In this document: piece after piece, positions 26,159 to 35,369 of the stretch
How positions within the stretch are numbered: position 1 is the stretch's first letter
How the letters are laid out: every line of letters begins with the position of its first letter
From: Thaumasiovibrio subtropicus
GTDB taxonomy: Bacteria; Pseudomonadota; Gammaproteobacteria; Enterobacterales; Vibrionaceae
DNA length: 64,000 bases
Assembly: GCF_019703835.1 (NCBI RefSeq)
Contig: NZ_AP023055.1
Location: forward strand, 1,426,001 to 1,490,000
Direction: 5' to 3'
Notes under the pieces: model-generated
The model's input: the letters and a program-made list of their open reading frames with translations, nothing else
The model's database searches: none
Told to the model about the DNA's origin: nothing
Position numbers and translations under genes: made by a program

Positions 26159-26869
26159 TTAAGGTGTGCTTGCTGGTGGCACATCCGCCACTAGCATCAC
26201 GAATGCCGCATTGCGGTATGGCAACCGCAACTGCTGCAAAGAAAAAACATTGACGGAAATAGCGCCTTCGCCAAGGTGTGCGTAAGCGGTAGGCAGTTTC
26301 TTGGTTTGATTCGCACTCCAATAATCGCCGGCTTTTACGTTCAAAAAGAGATCGCGACGCAGTTTTGGATAGCCATCAGAAATAGGCGGTAAGAAAATGG
26401 ATTGCCACTCAGCGAGTGTGGGTAAGCGCCAGTTGCTAAACCCACAATGCTGCATCTGGTTTGAAATAGAGATGAGATCTTGAGTATCACACCCGCGCGA
26501 TTTAAAACCACAATCCCCTCGTCCAGCCACACCGAAAGCCGATGTTGATGTTGATGTTGATGTTGATGTTGATGGCAGGCTAACGCTCTGCGACTGATAC
26601 CAAGAGTAACTCCACTCACCATCATGAACGCCGCCATCATCGGTTTTCACCTCCCAGACCAAACCACTGTCGCGGTCATGAACACAGGCCCAAGGGCCGC
26701 TCCAACTCGCCAAGGTGTGCCCCTCAACAGACAGTTTTTGAAATCGCGTCTCGGCTGGTTCTGTTGGTAACGAATGCGGACGGCTAAACCCAATAACGGT
26801 CACCACTGCCAATACCAGCAAGGATGCCACAACCCGACGCCGGACTTTTCGCGAGTAATTAGCGCCCAT
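26159..26869 (-). CDS. DUF1566 (Lcl C-terminal-like) exported/anchored protein
   Basis: Protein of 236 residues with one N-terminal membrane segment (VVASLLVLAVVTVIGFS, ~12-28) that acts as signal anchor. The DUF1566 fold follows: DRDSGLVWEVK, SNQMQHCGFSNWRLPTLAEW and a C-terminal YWSANQTK block. These domains occur in secreted or periplasmic proteins and have no agreed biochemical role. Residues ~105-116 are a Ser-Thr tract encoded by a hexanucleotide repeat. ATG 26869 is preceded by AAGGGG and overlaps the end of the cytochrome gene, so the two are coupled; an upstream ATG at 26884 lacks a ribosome site. Confidence 0.7.
   Translation of the reverse strand: MGANYSRKVRRRVVASLLVLAVVTVIGFSRPHSLPTEPAETRFQKLSVEGHTLASWSGPWACVHDRDSGLVWEVKTDDGGVHDGEWSYSWYQSQSVSLPSTSTSTSTSTSAFGVAGRGDCGFKSRGCDTQDLISISNQMQHCGFSNWRLPTLAEWQSIFLPPISDGYPKLRRDLFLNVKAGDYWSANQTKKLPTAYAHLGEGAISVNVFSLQQLRLPYRNAAFVMLVADVPPASTP
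26541..26574. repeat. In-frame hexanucleotide tandem repeat GATGTT x5.7
   Basis: Nearly six perfect GATGTT units inside the DUF1566 gene, read on the minus strand as alternating Ser-Thr codons. Unit length is a multiple of three, so copy-number slippage would change linker length without breaking the frame. Confidence 0.9.
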
Positions 26870-28406
26870 GCATAGCCCCTTCATATTGCAATCTCAGGGG
26901 CATTTGATGGCGAGTATGCCCAATCTGCGCCGCATCAAAGGCTGCGAACCACAAGCAAACACCGTTTTCGAGTACAACGTCATAATCGGATTCAGTATCT
27001 CTTAACCGAGCAAGTTCAAGTGTCCACTTTCCCTGCTTCCAAACACCATGTGCTCTAACGTCTCCCCGATCCCCTTCAAACTGATTTGAGCGATAAAGTA
27101 CGGAGGGCAATTGTTGACCTTCAAGATACGTATCATTTTGCTGTTCGTACGGCGCGGAGCCATACCAATCAAGATGTGCCCTTGCAGCCAGAGGATCGAC
27201 TTGCTCAAGAGGCAGTCGTTTAGGGGTCACGGATGCCGTTTTAAACCATTGCCAGTTCATCACGTACCCGCCACTTTCTTTCGGGTCGGTCATGTACCCA
27301 GCCTTGTAACGTCTTTCCCCATCTAAAGGCAACTGCGCCGCCGTAAACAAGTTATCATCTGCCTGATACATCGGATTGGTACGTACCGCTTTCCAATGCC
27401 ACAAGTCCCGTGTCCGACCATCTAGCGCAGCGTGATAACCTTTCCCATGCCAATTTGCCGGTTTCCCTTGCAGCGGCTTAGGGCCAAGATGCAGGGTATT
27501 ATCCGCACCAACTGCACACTCGCTTGATAACATCACGGCAAACTTATCTTCGTAGTAGCGCGTTTCATTGAAATGCGAAAAGCCCTGCTGCTGAACCACC
27601 CAGCGTCCTTGCGTTTTCAACAGCGGTAAATGGGTGAGGCTTTCCGTTTCATCTTGCCACTCGATCAAGAACAAGGTCTCTATGCCGTTGTCCACCGCGC
27701 GGACATGGATCTTGGTTTGGCCATTAACAAAGTTTGCACCCGCGCTAGTTTCAATGGTATGGCGCGGTACTTGATCCCAAAAGGCTTCATCTGCTTTGCC
27801 ATCGACCGCCCACAAAGTATCAGTTGTGATCGTTTTTACGGAAAGTACGCGACCTACCGTCTCGCCTTGCTGCCCGAACGCAAAGAGAAACCACCCCAAA
27901 GTCCCCAGACTAAAAACAGTTAGCAACGTCGCCTTAGAAAAGGAAGGCACTAACCAAACCAAGACGCCTTTACCTTTCTGCAATAAGTAAATCCAGCCAT
28001 GTAGCAACAGATAGAGCATGAAAAGTGAGGCAGCGTAAAAATGAAGAGGACGTGCAACATCTATCCAAGTATCAAACCAGAGCAACAGGCCACTCGTCGC
28101 CAGTAAACAAAGCGCCATATACCCGAGCCATTTCACCCACCTGTGGTACCCTTTCGTCCCTTTTTTACTCGATGACCGCAGTAAGCCAACATAGACGCGA
28201 TACCCCATATAAATGAGAATCAACACAAGCAGAGGCGCACCCGCGGCAAAATGCCATTGATGCACATTGCCTTGCGGTAACAAAGGTGACAGCCATTGCC
28301 AAGTTGTATGGCTGACAATCGAGATGCGTAAACCTGTTACTAGGCTTGTTAAAGCCAGTATTACCGCGACAACATGTAAACTACGCAAGTAGCGAAACAA
28401 CGCCAT
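26859..28406 (-). CDS. Cytochrome b561-type membrane protein fused to EB_dh heme domain
   Basis: Protein of 515 residues. The N-terminal ~190 residues contain about five membrane helices with histidines suited to b-heme (SLHVVAVILALTSL, NVHQWHFAAGAPL, LHFYAASLFMLYLLLHGW), as in cytochrome b561/formate dehydrogenase gamma families. The C-terminal periplasmic part (~205-515) resembles the heme-binding ethylbenzene dehydrogenase gamma-type domain (LWAVDGKADEAFWDQVP, FLIEWQDETES, DKFAVMLSSE). Such proteins pass electrons between quinones and periplasmic partners, but no molybdenum-enzyme subunit is nearby, so the partner is unknown. It leads a run with the DUF1566 gene and perhaps the phosphoesterase. 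The 28407-28783 upstream gap shows no feature I can name. Confidence 0.8.
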   Translation of the reverse strand: MALFRYLRSLHVVAVILALTSLVTGLRISIVSHTTWQWLSPLLPQGNVHQWHFAAGAPLLVLILIYMGYRVYVGLLRSSSKKGTKGYHRWVKWLGYMALCLLATSGLLLWFDTWIDVARPLHFYAASLFMLYLLLHGWIYLLQKGKGVLVWLVPSFSKATLLTVFSLGTLGWFLFAFGQQGETVGRVLSVKTITTDTLWAVDGKADEAFWDQVPRHTIETSAGANFVNGQTKIHVRAVDNGIETLFLIEWQDETESLTHLPLLKTQGRWVVQQQGFSHFNETRYYEDKFAVMLSSECAVGADNTLHLGPKPLQGKPANWHGKGYHAALDGRTRDLWHWKAVRTNPMYQADDNLFTAAQLPLDGERRYKAGYMTDPKESGGYVMNWQWFKTASVTPKRLPLEQVDPLAARAHLDWYGSAPYEQQNDTYLEGQQLPSVLYRSNQFEGDRGDVRAHGVWKQGKWTLELARLRDTESDYDVVLENGVCLWFAAFDAAQIGHTRHQMPLRLQYEGAMHGR

Positions 28407-28783
28407 GTCCTGTAAAACCCTCTATACATAAAAAGCCAAAATTGAAGGCAACTATAGACAAGCTTTCTTACAGCCTGCGCTCAGTACACATTTTTTCTTG
28501 AGTGGATGTTAAGTAAGGGGTTTTCTGTGCCACAGAATTGCAAGTGACAAAAAAGTTAATGCGTTTAAATGAGATCTTCTTCGGAGAGTGACGCGGTTAT
28601 CAATGTTCAGTGACCGAAGATCAGCACCATGACTATTGGGCTAATCATTTGTATTCAAACGGTATATACTCAAACCTCGTCACGAAGCGGCGACGAAAGT
28701 GCGTATAAAGCCTCTATAAGAACGTATTTCGATGCCATGGTCGTTCCAGTACTGACTATTCTCTCAAATTTTAGGTTAGTTTG

Positions 28784-29509
28784 ATGCAGATCTTAATCGT
28801 TGAAGATGAGCAAAGTATTGCTGACAATATCGTCTATGCCCTCAAATTAGATGGCTTTTCGCCTACGCACTGCTTACTCGGCGAGGCTGCCATCGCGATG
28901 CTCAAGTCCACCCCAATGGACCTCGTCATTCTTGATGTTGGACTACCTGACATGAATGGTTTTGAAGTCTGCAAGGCCATTCGAGAGTTTAGTGATGTCC
29001 CCATTATCTTTCTTACTGCGCGTGATCATGAAATAGACCGAGTGGTTGGACTTGAAATTGGCGGTGATGACTATGTCACCAAACCCTTTAGCCCAAGAGA
29101 GCTGGTGGCGCGGGTCAAAGTGATACTCAAACGCGTCCATAAACCCATAATTGATAAGACACTCGGCCATCCTGTCCCCCATATCAACACGCAAAGCCAG
29201 CCACCCGCAAATACCTCGCTTTTCCTAAGCGATGACGCTAAAAAGCAGATTCATTATCAAGGTACCTTACTGAACCTGACACGCTATGAATATGGCTTAC
29301 TGAAAACCCTGCTGTCTCAGCCAGAGCGTGTCTTTAGTCGAGAGCAACTCATGACAGCCGTTTGGAGTGACAATTGTGGCAGTTTTGATCGCGCAGTCGA
29401 TACGCACATCAAAGGGCTACGCGCTAAGCTGAAGCAAATCGAGCCTGACTTCGATCCGATTAAGACCCACCGTGGCCTAGGCTACAGCCTGAGTATCACT
29501 CATGACTAA
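28784..29509 (+). CDS. creB: Response regulator CreB
   Basis: OmpR-family regulator of 241 residues. The receiver domain (1-115) has the acidic pocket VEDE, phosphoacceptor D51 (ILDVGLPDMNG) and K in YVTKPFSPREL. The winged-helix DNA-binding domain (~150-240) has YEYGLLKTLLSQPERVFSREQL and RGLGYSL. The open frame starts at TTG 28781, but ATG 28784 is the better start. It overlaps creC by 8 bases, and creD follows, so creBCD order is conserved. In E. coli and Aeromonas, CreBC responds to carbon metabolism and beta-lactam stress. Confidence 0.9.
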   Translation: MQILIVEDEQSIADNIVYALKLDGFSPTHCLLGEAAIAMLKSTPMDLVILDVGLPDMNGFEVCKAIREFSDVPIIFLTARDHEIDRVVGLEIGGDDYVTKPFSPRELVARVKVILKRVHKPIIDKTLGHPVPHINTQSQPPANTSLFLSDDAKKQIHYQGTLLNLTRYEYGLLKTLLSQPERVFSREQLMTAVWSDNCGSFDRAVDTHIKGLRAKLKQIEPDFDPIKTHRGLGYSLSITHD

Positions 29510-30959
29510 ACGGCTAAAAATCAGCTTTGGGTTGCGACTTTGCCTCTTTTTCTTCCTATTGATCGGTATCGGGCTAACGCTCCAGCTCAATACATTGATG
29601 AATGAGTTAAAACCCGGCCTACGGCAAGCGACAGAAGAAACCCTTGTTGACTCAGCCAACCTGCTTGCTGAAATTGCTACCCGAGATTTCGTCAACGGTG
29701 AGCTTGAAAATGGCAATTTTCATCACGCTTTTCGACGTTTTCAACAGCGACAGATCAACGCGCAAATTTGGTCAAAAGAAAAAACGGAAAGCCTGTTACG
29801 ACTCTACATCACCAACGACCAAGGCATCGTGGTTTACCACACAGATCCTAGCGAATTAGGAAAAGACTATTCACGCTGGAATGACGTGTATTGGACCCTC
29901 AACGGCGAATATGGTGCACGATCCACCCTCGCCGATCCGGCGGATCCTACATCTACTGAGATGTATGTGGCCGCGCCCATTCAAGTTGGTGACAACGTCA
30001 TCGGGGTGCTCACCTTAATTAAACCTAACTTATCACTACAGCCTTTCCTCGATGTATCCCAATACAATGTAAAACGCTTTGGTATTGGTTTAATTATCGT
30101 TGCGCTCCTCTTAGGTGCAATTTTAAGCTTTTGGCTTACGCGCTCGATACGACAACTTAGCCACTATGCAACGACCGTGAGTCGTGGCGAAAGCGCTGTC
30201 GCGTTGCCCGAGTTCAGCGATATTGAGTTGGATAACCTCGCCAAAGCGATGGCGACAATGCGAGAGGAACTCGAAGGAAAACACTACGTTGAAAATTATA
30301 TACACAGTCTGACGCATGAGATGAAAAGTCCGGTTGCTGCGATAAAAGGCGCATCTGAAATCCTCGAGCACCCCATCCCCGAGCAAGATCGACAACACTT
30401 CATCACTAATATCCAAAATGAAAGCGCAAGACTCGAAACCTTAATCAACCAACTGCTCGCGTTGGCCGCACTAGAAAATAAGCAAAGCCTCGGTAAACGT
30501 AAAACGATCAAACTCAGTCACTTGGTGCATCAACTGACCAAGCACCTTTCGATCCCTCTCAACCAGAAGAAACTCCAATTCACGGTGGCCGGCGACGCGA
30601 TCATAAACGCGGATCCATTTCTCCTCTCTCAAGCCATTGAAAACCTGCTCACCAACGCCATCGAGTTTAGTCCTATCGAAGGTGAAATTACGGTGAACAT
30701 ACTTCAGCATCAAGGCCAAGTTAGCGTACAAGTCACAGACCAAGGTCCCGGTATTCCAGACTATGCGAAAGATAGAATTTTTGAACGCTTCTATTCGCTT
30801 CCGCGGCCTTTAACAGGGAAAAAAAGTTCAGGCCTTGGACTCAGTTTTGTCAAACAGATCTGCTTCCTACATCAGGGACGCTGCGACATAAAAAATGGCC
30901 GTCAAGGTGCCATTGCGACGCTGAACTTACCAACAAAAGCCAACCAAAAACACACATAA
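29502..30959 (+). CDS. creC: Sensor histidine kinase CreC
   Basis: Membrane sensor kinase of 485 residues. Two membrane segments (~11-29 and ~188-207) enclose a periplasmic sensor with LLRLYITNDQGIVVYHTDPSELGKDYS, a PAS-like (dCache) core typical of CreC. HAMP-like linker ~208-260; phosphoacceptor His in SLTHEMKSPVAAIKG (~270); ATPase boxes LTNAIEFSP (N), VTDQGPGIPD (G1) and SSGLGLSFVKQ (G2). ATG overlaps the creB stop region. It phosphorylates CreB. Confidence 0.9.
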   Translation: MTKRLKISFGLRLCLFFFLLIGIGLTLQLNTLMNELKPGLRQATEETLVDSANLLAEIATRDFVNGELENGNFHHAFRRFQQRQINAQIWSKEKTESLLRLYITNDQGIVVYHTDPSELGKDYSRWNDVYWTLNGEYGARSTLADPADPTSTEMYVAAPIQVGDNVIGVLTLIKPNLSLQPFLDVSQYNVKRFGIGLIIVALLLGAILSFWLTRSIRQLSHYATTVSRGESAVALPEFSDIELDNLAKAMATMREELEGKHYVENYIHSLTHEMKSPVAAIKGASEILEHPIPEQDRQHFITNIQNESARLETLINQLLALAALENKQSLGKRKTIKLSHLVHQLTKHLSIPLNQKKLQFTVAGDAIINADPFLLSQAIENLLTNAIEFSPIEGEITVNILQHQGQVSVQVTDQGPGIPDYAKDRIFERFYSLPRPLTGKKSSGLGLSFVKQICFLHQGRCDIKNGRQGAIATLNLPTKANQKHT

Positions 30960-31022
30960 ACCACATAATACCCCCACATAGCCTGTGCAAACTGATGGCA
31001 AATGATGCTACGGAGCAGGTTT

Positions 31023-32489
31023 ATGAAATATCAACTCGCAAAAAAAGTCCTCTTTCTGGTGCTAAGTGGCTTTGTTGCCATCTTCGCGCTTGGCGCGATC
31101 ACCAACCTTATTCATGAGCGCCTTTACTATCAGAGCGAGGCGAAGCAAAGCGTTGCCAACAGTTGGAGCGATCAACAACAACTTCTCGGTCCCTTTCTTG
31201 TTATCCAATATCAATATCAGGTATTGACGCCCACGTGGAACAAAGAGAGCGAAAGCTACATTGATAAACCAGTGAAAAAAGAAGCGCAGATCTACTTAAT
31301 CCCAGAAAAAATGCACATCAATGCCACGATGTCTACGCAAGAGCGGTCTCGGGGTATTTTCTCTTTCCCTGTTTACACCACCCAACTCGATGTGGCGGGT
31401 AAATTCGATCTCTCCCCTCTCCAAGCGCTTTATGATCGTGACGATGTTGTCAACATCTACCATCCTTATTTGTCCGTGCCCGTATCTGATATGCGCGGTA
31501 TCAATAATAAACCTGTGCTCGCTTGGCAAGGTAAGCAGATTGACTTTGAATCGGGTAGCCAAATGCGCTTTAATCCGCAAGGACTACATGTCCCTATGCC
31601 CAATCTCAGCGTTGGTAATGGCGAGTTCAGTTATCACCTCAGTTTGCGGGGTATGGATAGTTTTTGGTTCACCCCAACAGCAAAGGACACGCAAGTGACC
31701 ATGTCTGCGGCTTGGCCACATCCGAGTTTTGTTGGACAGTTTCTCCCAACAGAACGCCATATTGGCACCGACAAGTTTGATGCGAAATGGCAAGTTTCTG
31801 AGTTTAGCAGCAACATCATGCAGCAACTCAACGAGTGTATTGAGGGAGAATGCAGTGCGCTCGCCTATAACCGCTTTGGCGTCACCTTGGCGTCACCGAT
31901 CGAGATTTACTCTCAATCCATTCGCAGCACTAAATATGGTTTACTGTTTGTTGGACTGACCTTTGTGAGCTTCTTTGTATTTGAAGTACTTAAACAACTT
32001 AGAATCCACCCAATTCAGTACACACTGGTCGCACTCTCACTGTCGGTATTCTATTTATTACTGATTGCACTCTCTGAGCATGTCGGATTTTTAGGTGCGT
32101 ATAGCTTAGCAACCCTCGCCTGTGTCTCACTGCTAGCCTTCTATATTGCATCAATATTGAAGAACTATCGCTGGGGCGTCGGATTTGGTGGATTACTCAC
32201 CTTCCTTTATGGCTTGCTTTACCTCATTCTCAGCTCTGAAGATCATGCCTTAATGTTGGGAGCGACCCTCGTCTTTGCCACCCTGACCATAGTGATGATC
32301 GCGACACGCCATCTCGATTGGTACGGCATCAGCGACTGGGCGACGGAAAAAGCGAAAGCACAACTTTATAAAGCCCAAGAAGAGGAACATGAGGAAACGA
32401 TAGAAGAGTGGATGACCGATGACGAAAAGACCCCTAACACTAAGGAAGACATCGAAAAGCAGTCGAACCCGGACAACCTACCCCGATAG
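31023..32489 (+). CDS. creD: CreD inner-membrane protein
   Basis: Inner-membrane protein of 488 residues, the size of CreD. One N-terminal helix (VLFLVLSGFVAIFALGAI), a large periplasmic region (~35-310) with the CreD blocks QSVANSWSDQQQLLGPFLV and YHPYLSVPVSDMRGI, then five or six C-terminal helices, a charged cytoplasmic tail and no recognised catalytic motif. CreD is the main target of CreBC in enterobacteria and Aeromonas, and its level affects envelope stress and colicin or beta-lactam tolerance. ATG 31023 has GGAG 7 bases upstream; the frame's earlier ATG at 31002 has none. No TTCAC-N6-TTCAC CreB tag is visible in the 63-base gap after creC. Confidence 0.9.
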   Translation: MKYQLAKKVLFLVLSGFVAIFALGAITNLIHERLYYQSEAKQSVANSWSDQQQLLGPFLVIQYQYQVLTPTWNKESESYIDKPVKKEAQIYLIPEKMHINATMSTQERSRGIFSFPVYTTQLDVAGKFDLSPLQALYDRDDVVNIYHPYLSVPVSDMRGINNKPVLAWQGKQIDFESGSQMRFNPQGLHVPMPNLSVGNGEFSYHLSLRGMDSFWFTPTAKDTQVTMSAAWPHPSFVGQFLPTERHIGTDKFDAKWQVSEFSSNIMQQLNECIEGECSALAYNRFGVTLASPIEIYSQSIRSTKYGLLFVGLTFVSFFVFEVLKQLRIHPIQYTLVALSLSVFYLLLIALSEHVGFLGAYSLATLACVSLLAFYIASILKNYRWGVGFGGLLTFLYGLLYLILSSEDHALMLGATLVFATLTIVMIATRHLDWYGISDWATEKAKAQLYKAQEEEHEETIEEWMTDDEKTPNTKEDIEKQSNPDNLPR

Positions 32490-32516
32490 ATGCCAGTTTT
32501 AAATCGCTTGAATCTA

Positions 32517-32535
32517 GGCCCGCCAAGCGCGGGCC
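32517..32535. terminator. Hairpin between creD and the LysE gene
   Basis: Seven-bp GC stem GGCCCGC / GCGGGCC with a 5-base loop between convergent genes. No T run follows on either strand, so termination strength is uncertain. Confidence 0.5.
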
Positions 32536-32556
32536 GCTCTCACACCTAACCAAGCG

Positions 32557-33201
32557 CTACGTATTCACTACCACCGCAGCGCCAAACCCGATCAAACCCA
32601 CACCACAGCACTTCTCTATTGTCGGTTTCAACAGTGAAAACCGCTGGAGAAAGGCGGGAATGGTAAGTAGGCAAGCCAATGAGGCAAACCATGCCGCATG
32701 CAATATTGCCAAGTAGACCCCATACAATACCCCTTGTAACAGCGCTTGCTCAGAGACCACAATCTGACTAAAAATACTAATAAAAAACAGCATGGTCTTC
32801 GGGTTCAGCATATTGCAAAGAAAGCCTTGTTGATAGGCGTTTAACGCTGAATGTATCGACGCCTCTTTATCCAATATCTCTACTTGATCCAATCTCTCTA
32901 CTTGCACCGCCTGCGTCTGTCCTTGCATCCCTGAACGGAAACTCGATACACCCAAATAGAACAGATAGCCTGCACCAAGATAACGCAGTAAATCAAACAT
33001 CACCGTATACTGTGAAATTAAGTAACCTAATCCAAGCAAAGAGTAAATGACATGGATAGAGATGGCAGACCCAATCCCTAACCCTGTCCATACCCCACAT
33101 TTTCGCCCCTGTGCTAGGCTATTTCTCACCACTAAAACAAAGTCAGCTCCTGGACTTATTACCATTAGCACCCCGAGAAAAACCAAACTCACGACTTCCA
33201 T
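32557..33201 (-). CDS. LysE/RhtB family amino-acid exporter
   Basis: Inner-membrane exporter of 214 residues with six predicted helices. Signature SPGADFVLVVRNSLAQGRKCGVWTGLG near the N-terminus is the LysE/RhtB fingerprint, and FLCNMLNPKTMLFF is the second conserved block. ATG 33201 (MEVVSLVFLGVLMV) is preferred; the frame to 33318 adds 39 non-family residues. It is divergent from a LysR regulator that probably controls it. The exported amino acid cannot be told from sequence. Confidence 0.9.
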   Translation of the reverse strand: MEVVSLVFLGVLMVISPGADFVLVVRNSLAQGRKCGVWTGLGIGSAISIHVIYSLLGLGYLISQYTVMFDLLRYLGAGYLFYLGVSSFRSGMQGQTQAVQVERLDQVEILDKEASIHSALNAYQQGFLCNMLNPKTMLFFISIFSQIVVSEQALLQGVLYGVYLAILHAAWFASLACLLTIPAFLQRFSLLKPTIEKCCGVGLIGFGAAVVVNT

Positions 33202-33310
33202 TCTTAATCTCTTTCTTGCAATAAGTGTTATTGATAATTCGGATTGTAATGATAATGTTCGCTTTCTATAATCGATTAATCGACCGTCTACTTGTGAGAA
33301 AAATTCACAC

Positions 33311-34207
33311 ATGCGCAATCTTAAAAGTTTGCATACTTTTCATATCGCCGCCCAATCACAAACATTGACAGAAGCGGCAACTAAATTGCACATCACCCAT
33401 GGCGCGGTCAGTAAGCAAATAAAGCGTCTAGAAGAAGAGTTAGGGCAAGCCTTGTTTAGAAAAGCGGGGAGAAAACTCACTCTCACTTTGGCCGGGCAAG
33501 TATTACTTCAACACACTCAACGTGCGTTCGCCGACCTATCCATTGGTTTAGATAAAGTAAAGCAGCAGCAAACGCATGTTATCGATCTCTCATGTGAACC
33601 CACATTGACGATGCGTTGGCTCATGCCGAGACTATCCAATTTCCACAACTTAGGCGAAACCGAAGTACGCTTGTCCACAGCAGGCGGGCCCGTCGTGCTG
33701 GGGGCGCAAGGTCATGATCTTGCGATTAGGCGCAATGACTTTTCTATTCCTCAACACTACGTTCAGCAACCGCTCGTCGATGAGTGGGTGGGGCCTGTTC
33801 TGTCACCAAGCTACTGGCAACGCATCCTGCAAGACCCTAGAAAAATGAAGCGGTTACACAGTGATACACGCCAATATGCATGGCGAGATTGGCAACGAAG
33901 TCATTCTGAACACCATTCATCGCCACTGTTATTTGATGCTGAACAGCAGACATTTGCTCACTTCTATTTCTGTTTGCAGGCAGCCGTTGATGGGTTAGGT
34001 GCGGCAATCGGGTCCTTCCCTCTGGTTGCTGACGATATTGAACGGGGAAACCTAATTGCGCCATTCGGCTTTTATCGTTCTGGCTTTCAATATGTTCTGC
34101 TTAGCTTGGACGCCATCGAGCCACCTTCTGCATCTGCACTGTTTGCGACTTGGCTACAGAATGAGTTTCAGTCATTAATACCAGCGAGTACATTAAGCCA
34201 TCACTAA
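33311..34207 (+). CDS. LysR-type transcriptional regulator (GcvA-like)
   Basis: LysR regulator of 298 residues. The N-terminal winged helix is SLHTFHIAAQSQTLTEAATK with HGAVSKQIKRLEEELGQALF (~5-60), followed by the coiled linker and substrate-binding domain (VIDLSCEPTLTMRWLMPRL, a GcvA-like block). It is divergent from the LysE exporter across 109 bases and probably regulates it in response to an amino acid. Confidence 0.9.
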   Translation: MRNLKSLHTFHIAAQSQTLTEAATKLHITHGAVSKQIKRLEEELGQALFRKAGRKLTLTLAGQVLLQHTQRAFADLSIGLDKVKQQQTHVIDLSCEPTLTMRWLMPRLSNFHNLGETEVRLSTAGGPVVLGAQGHDLAIRRNDFSIPQHYVQQPLVDEWVGPVLSPSYWQRILQDPRKMKRLHSDTRQYAWRDWQRSHSEHHSSPLLFDAEQQTFAHFYFCLQAAVDGLGAAIGSFPLVADDIERGNLIAPFGFYRSGFQYVLLSLDAIEPPSASALFATWLQNEFQSLIPASTLSHH

Positions 34208-34268
34208 ATTCACAACTATCACAATACTCAGGTAAACAAATGAGAAAGAAGCCTGTGGTGCTCACTTT

Positions 34269-34366
34269 TATACTCAAGCCACCTTAAGATGCTTGTTCAG
34301 CGAGAGTTTCTAGGTTTGCCATCGCGGCACTGCTTTGAAGGTCTAGTCGACTAGATCAAAAAGCAG
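34269..34366. repeat. Dispersed repeat, half copy B (inverted relative to A)
   Basis: The sequence TATACTCAAGCCACCTTAAG through GCTTGTTCAGCGAGAGTTTC and the CTAGTCGACTAGATCAAAAA segment matches the reverse complement of the right half of the full-length copy at 6356-6620. The left half is missing. The remaining part of the 34208-34651 gap is AT-rich with no other recognisable feature. Confidence 0.75.
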
Positions 34367-34651
34367 ACAATATATTGAAAACGACCCATAACGAACGCTA
34401 GTAATAACGGCAAAGAAGATCAAATTGACTGACATCATCACACCTTAGTTCCAAAAATTCATTCCCACTTTGACACATTCAAAGCACATCAAACTTTATT
34501 TTCCTGCCCGACGTCACCATTAACATTAATTGTCAAATTACGTCTCATTAATGAAACAAACCTAGACTAGACGAAGAAATAGACCCTCTATATCATCCCG
34601 CCGCTTTTTGAATGCGTGTCACATAATTTCGCCATAGATAAGGATTGCCAG

Positions 34652-35248
34652 ATGAAAAACGTAATAAGAACGGTATTTGCAGTATCTTTAATTTCTTCCG
34701 CAACACAAGTTTCTGCATATGATATGGAGAAATCTGAAGCCTTTAAAACACTAAAAGGCATGCCTGATCCTGAACTTTGCCAGCTTTACAAACATCGCGG
34801 TAAGACGTTTTTTGATCCCGCCTCTGGCCGACTATGGGCATGTAGCGACGATGGTTGGGCTTACTTCGAATCCAAACTCAATGATCATCTTTCTTGCTTA
34901 GACGAAGCCGCTCAATCTGCACAATATCCTGAGTGGAAGAAGCGTCATGGTTTTTACAAGCGTGGGGAAGTGGTCAGCTATAAAGGACTACTCTATACCC
35001 CGAGAAACAGCGGTGTATGGGGCTCAATTAAACCAGCAAGGTCTTGGGAATGGTTGATCTATACACCAGAAGATCTTGGCGTAGCTCGATGGGATTCGAC
35101 TCGTGAATACTCTGCAGGTCAACACATCGTGCATATGGGCATTGAATATGTCGCTCACAGCTACAACGCAAACAAAGCGCCTAACGATTACACTACTAAT
35201 TATCAGCCTTGGGACAAAATCGGCCCATATATTTGCCCTGAGTCATAA
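34652..35248 (+). CDS. Small secreted protein with CBM5/12-like repeats
   Basis: Exported protein of 198 residues with signal peptide (1-22, ISSATQVSA). After an N-terminal Cys/Trp region (LCQLYKHRGKTFFDP, GRLWACSDDGWAYF) there are two modules with the W-Y-G-V-Y-P-W spacing of chitin-binding type 3 domains (~105-150 and ~152-198; YSAGQHIVHMGIEYVAHSYN). It has no catalytic domain, so it may be a carbohydrate-binding or colonisation protein; the family is not otherwise recognised. ATG 34652 with AAGGA upstream is preferred over 34616, since it gives a clean signal peptide. Confidence 0.65.
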   Translation: MKNVIRTVFAVSLISSATQVSAYDMEKSEAFKTLKGMPDPELCQLYKHRGKTFFDPASGRLWACSDDGWAYFESKLNDHLSCLDEAAQSAQYPEWKKRHGFYKRGEVVSYKGLLYTPRNSGVWGSIKPARSWEWLIYTPEDLGVARWDSTREYSAGQHIVHMGIEYVAHSYNANKAPNDYTTNYQPWDKIGPYICPES

Positions 35249-35283
35249 CGCTTGCGTCATCAATAATATTCGCGAAAAAAATA

Positions 35284-35304
35284 GCGGAGATATCACATCT
35301 CCGC
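35284..35304 (+). terminator. Hairpin terminator after the secreted-protein gene
   Basis: Perfect 8-bp stem GCGGAGAT / ATCTCCGC with 5-base loop, followed by the T-rich octamer repeat (TTCTTTG...), which can serve as the U tract. Confidence 0.75.
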
Positions 35305-35359
35305 TTCTTTGTTTCTTTGTTTCTTTGTTTCTTTGTTTCTATGTTTCTTTGTTTCTTTG
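35304..35359. repeat. Octanucleotide tandem repeat TTTCTTTG x7
   Basis: Seven head-to-tail 8-base units with one substitution (TTTCTATG, fifth unit) in the gap between two convergent genes. It abuts the terminator stem, so repeat number would alter the length of the T-rich tail. Confidence 0.92.
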
Positions 35360-35369
35360 CAGGGACACA

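Noticed and set aside
34616..34651. Upstream start of the small secreted protein
   Set aside because: It would bury the signal peptide behind 12 polar residues; ATG 34652 has the ribosome site.
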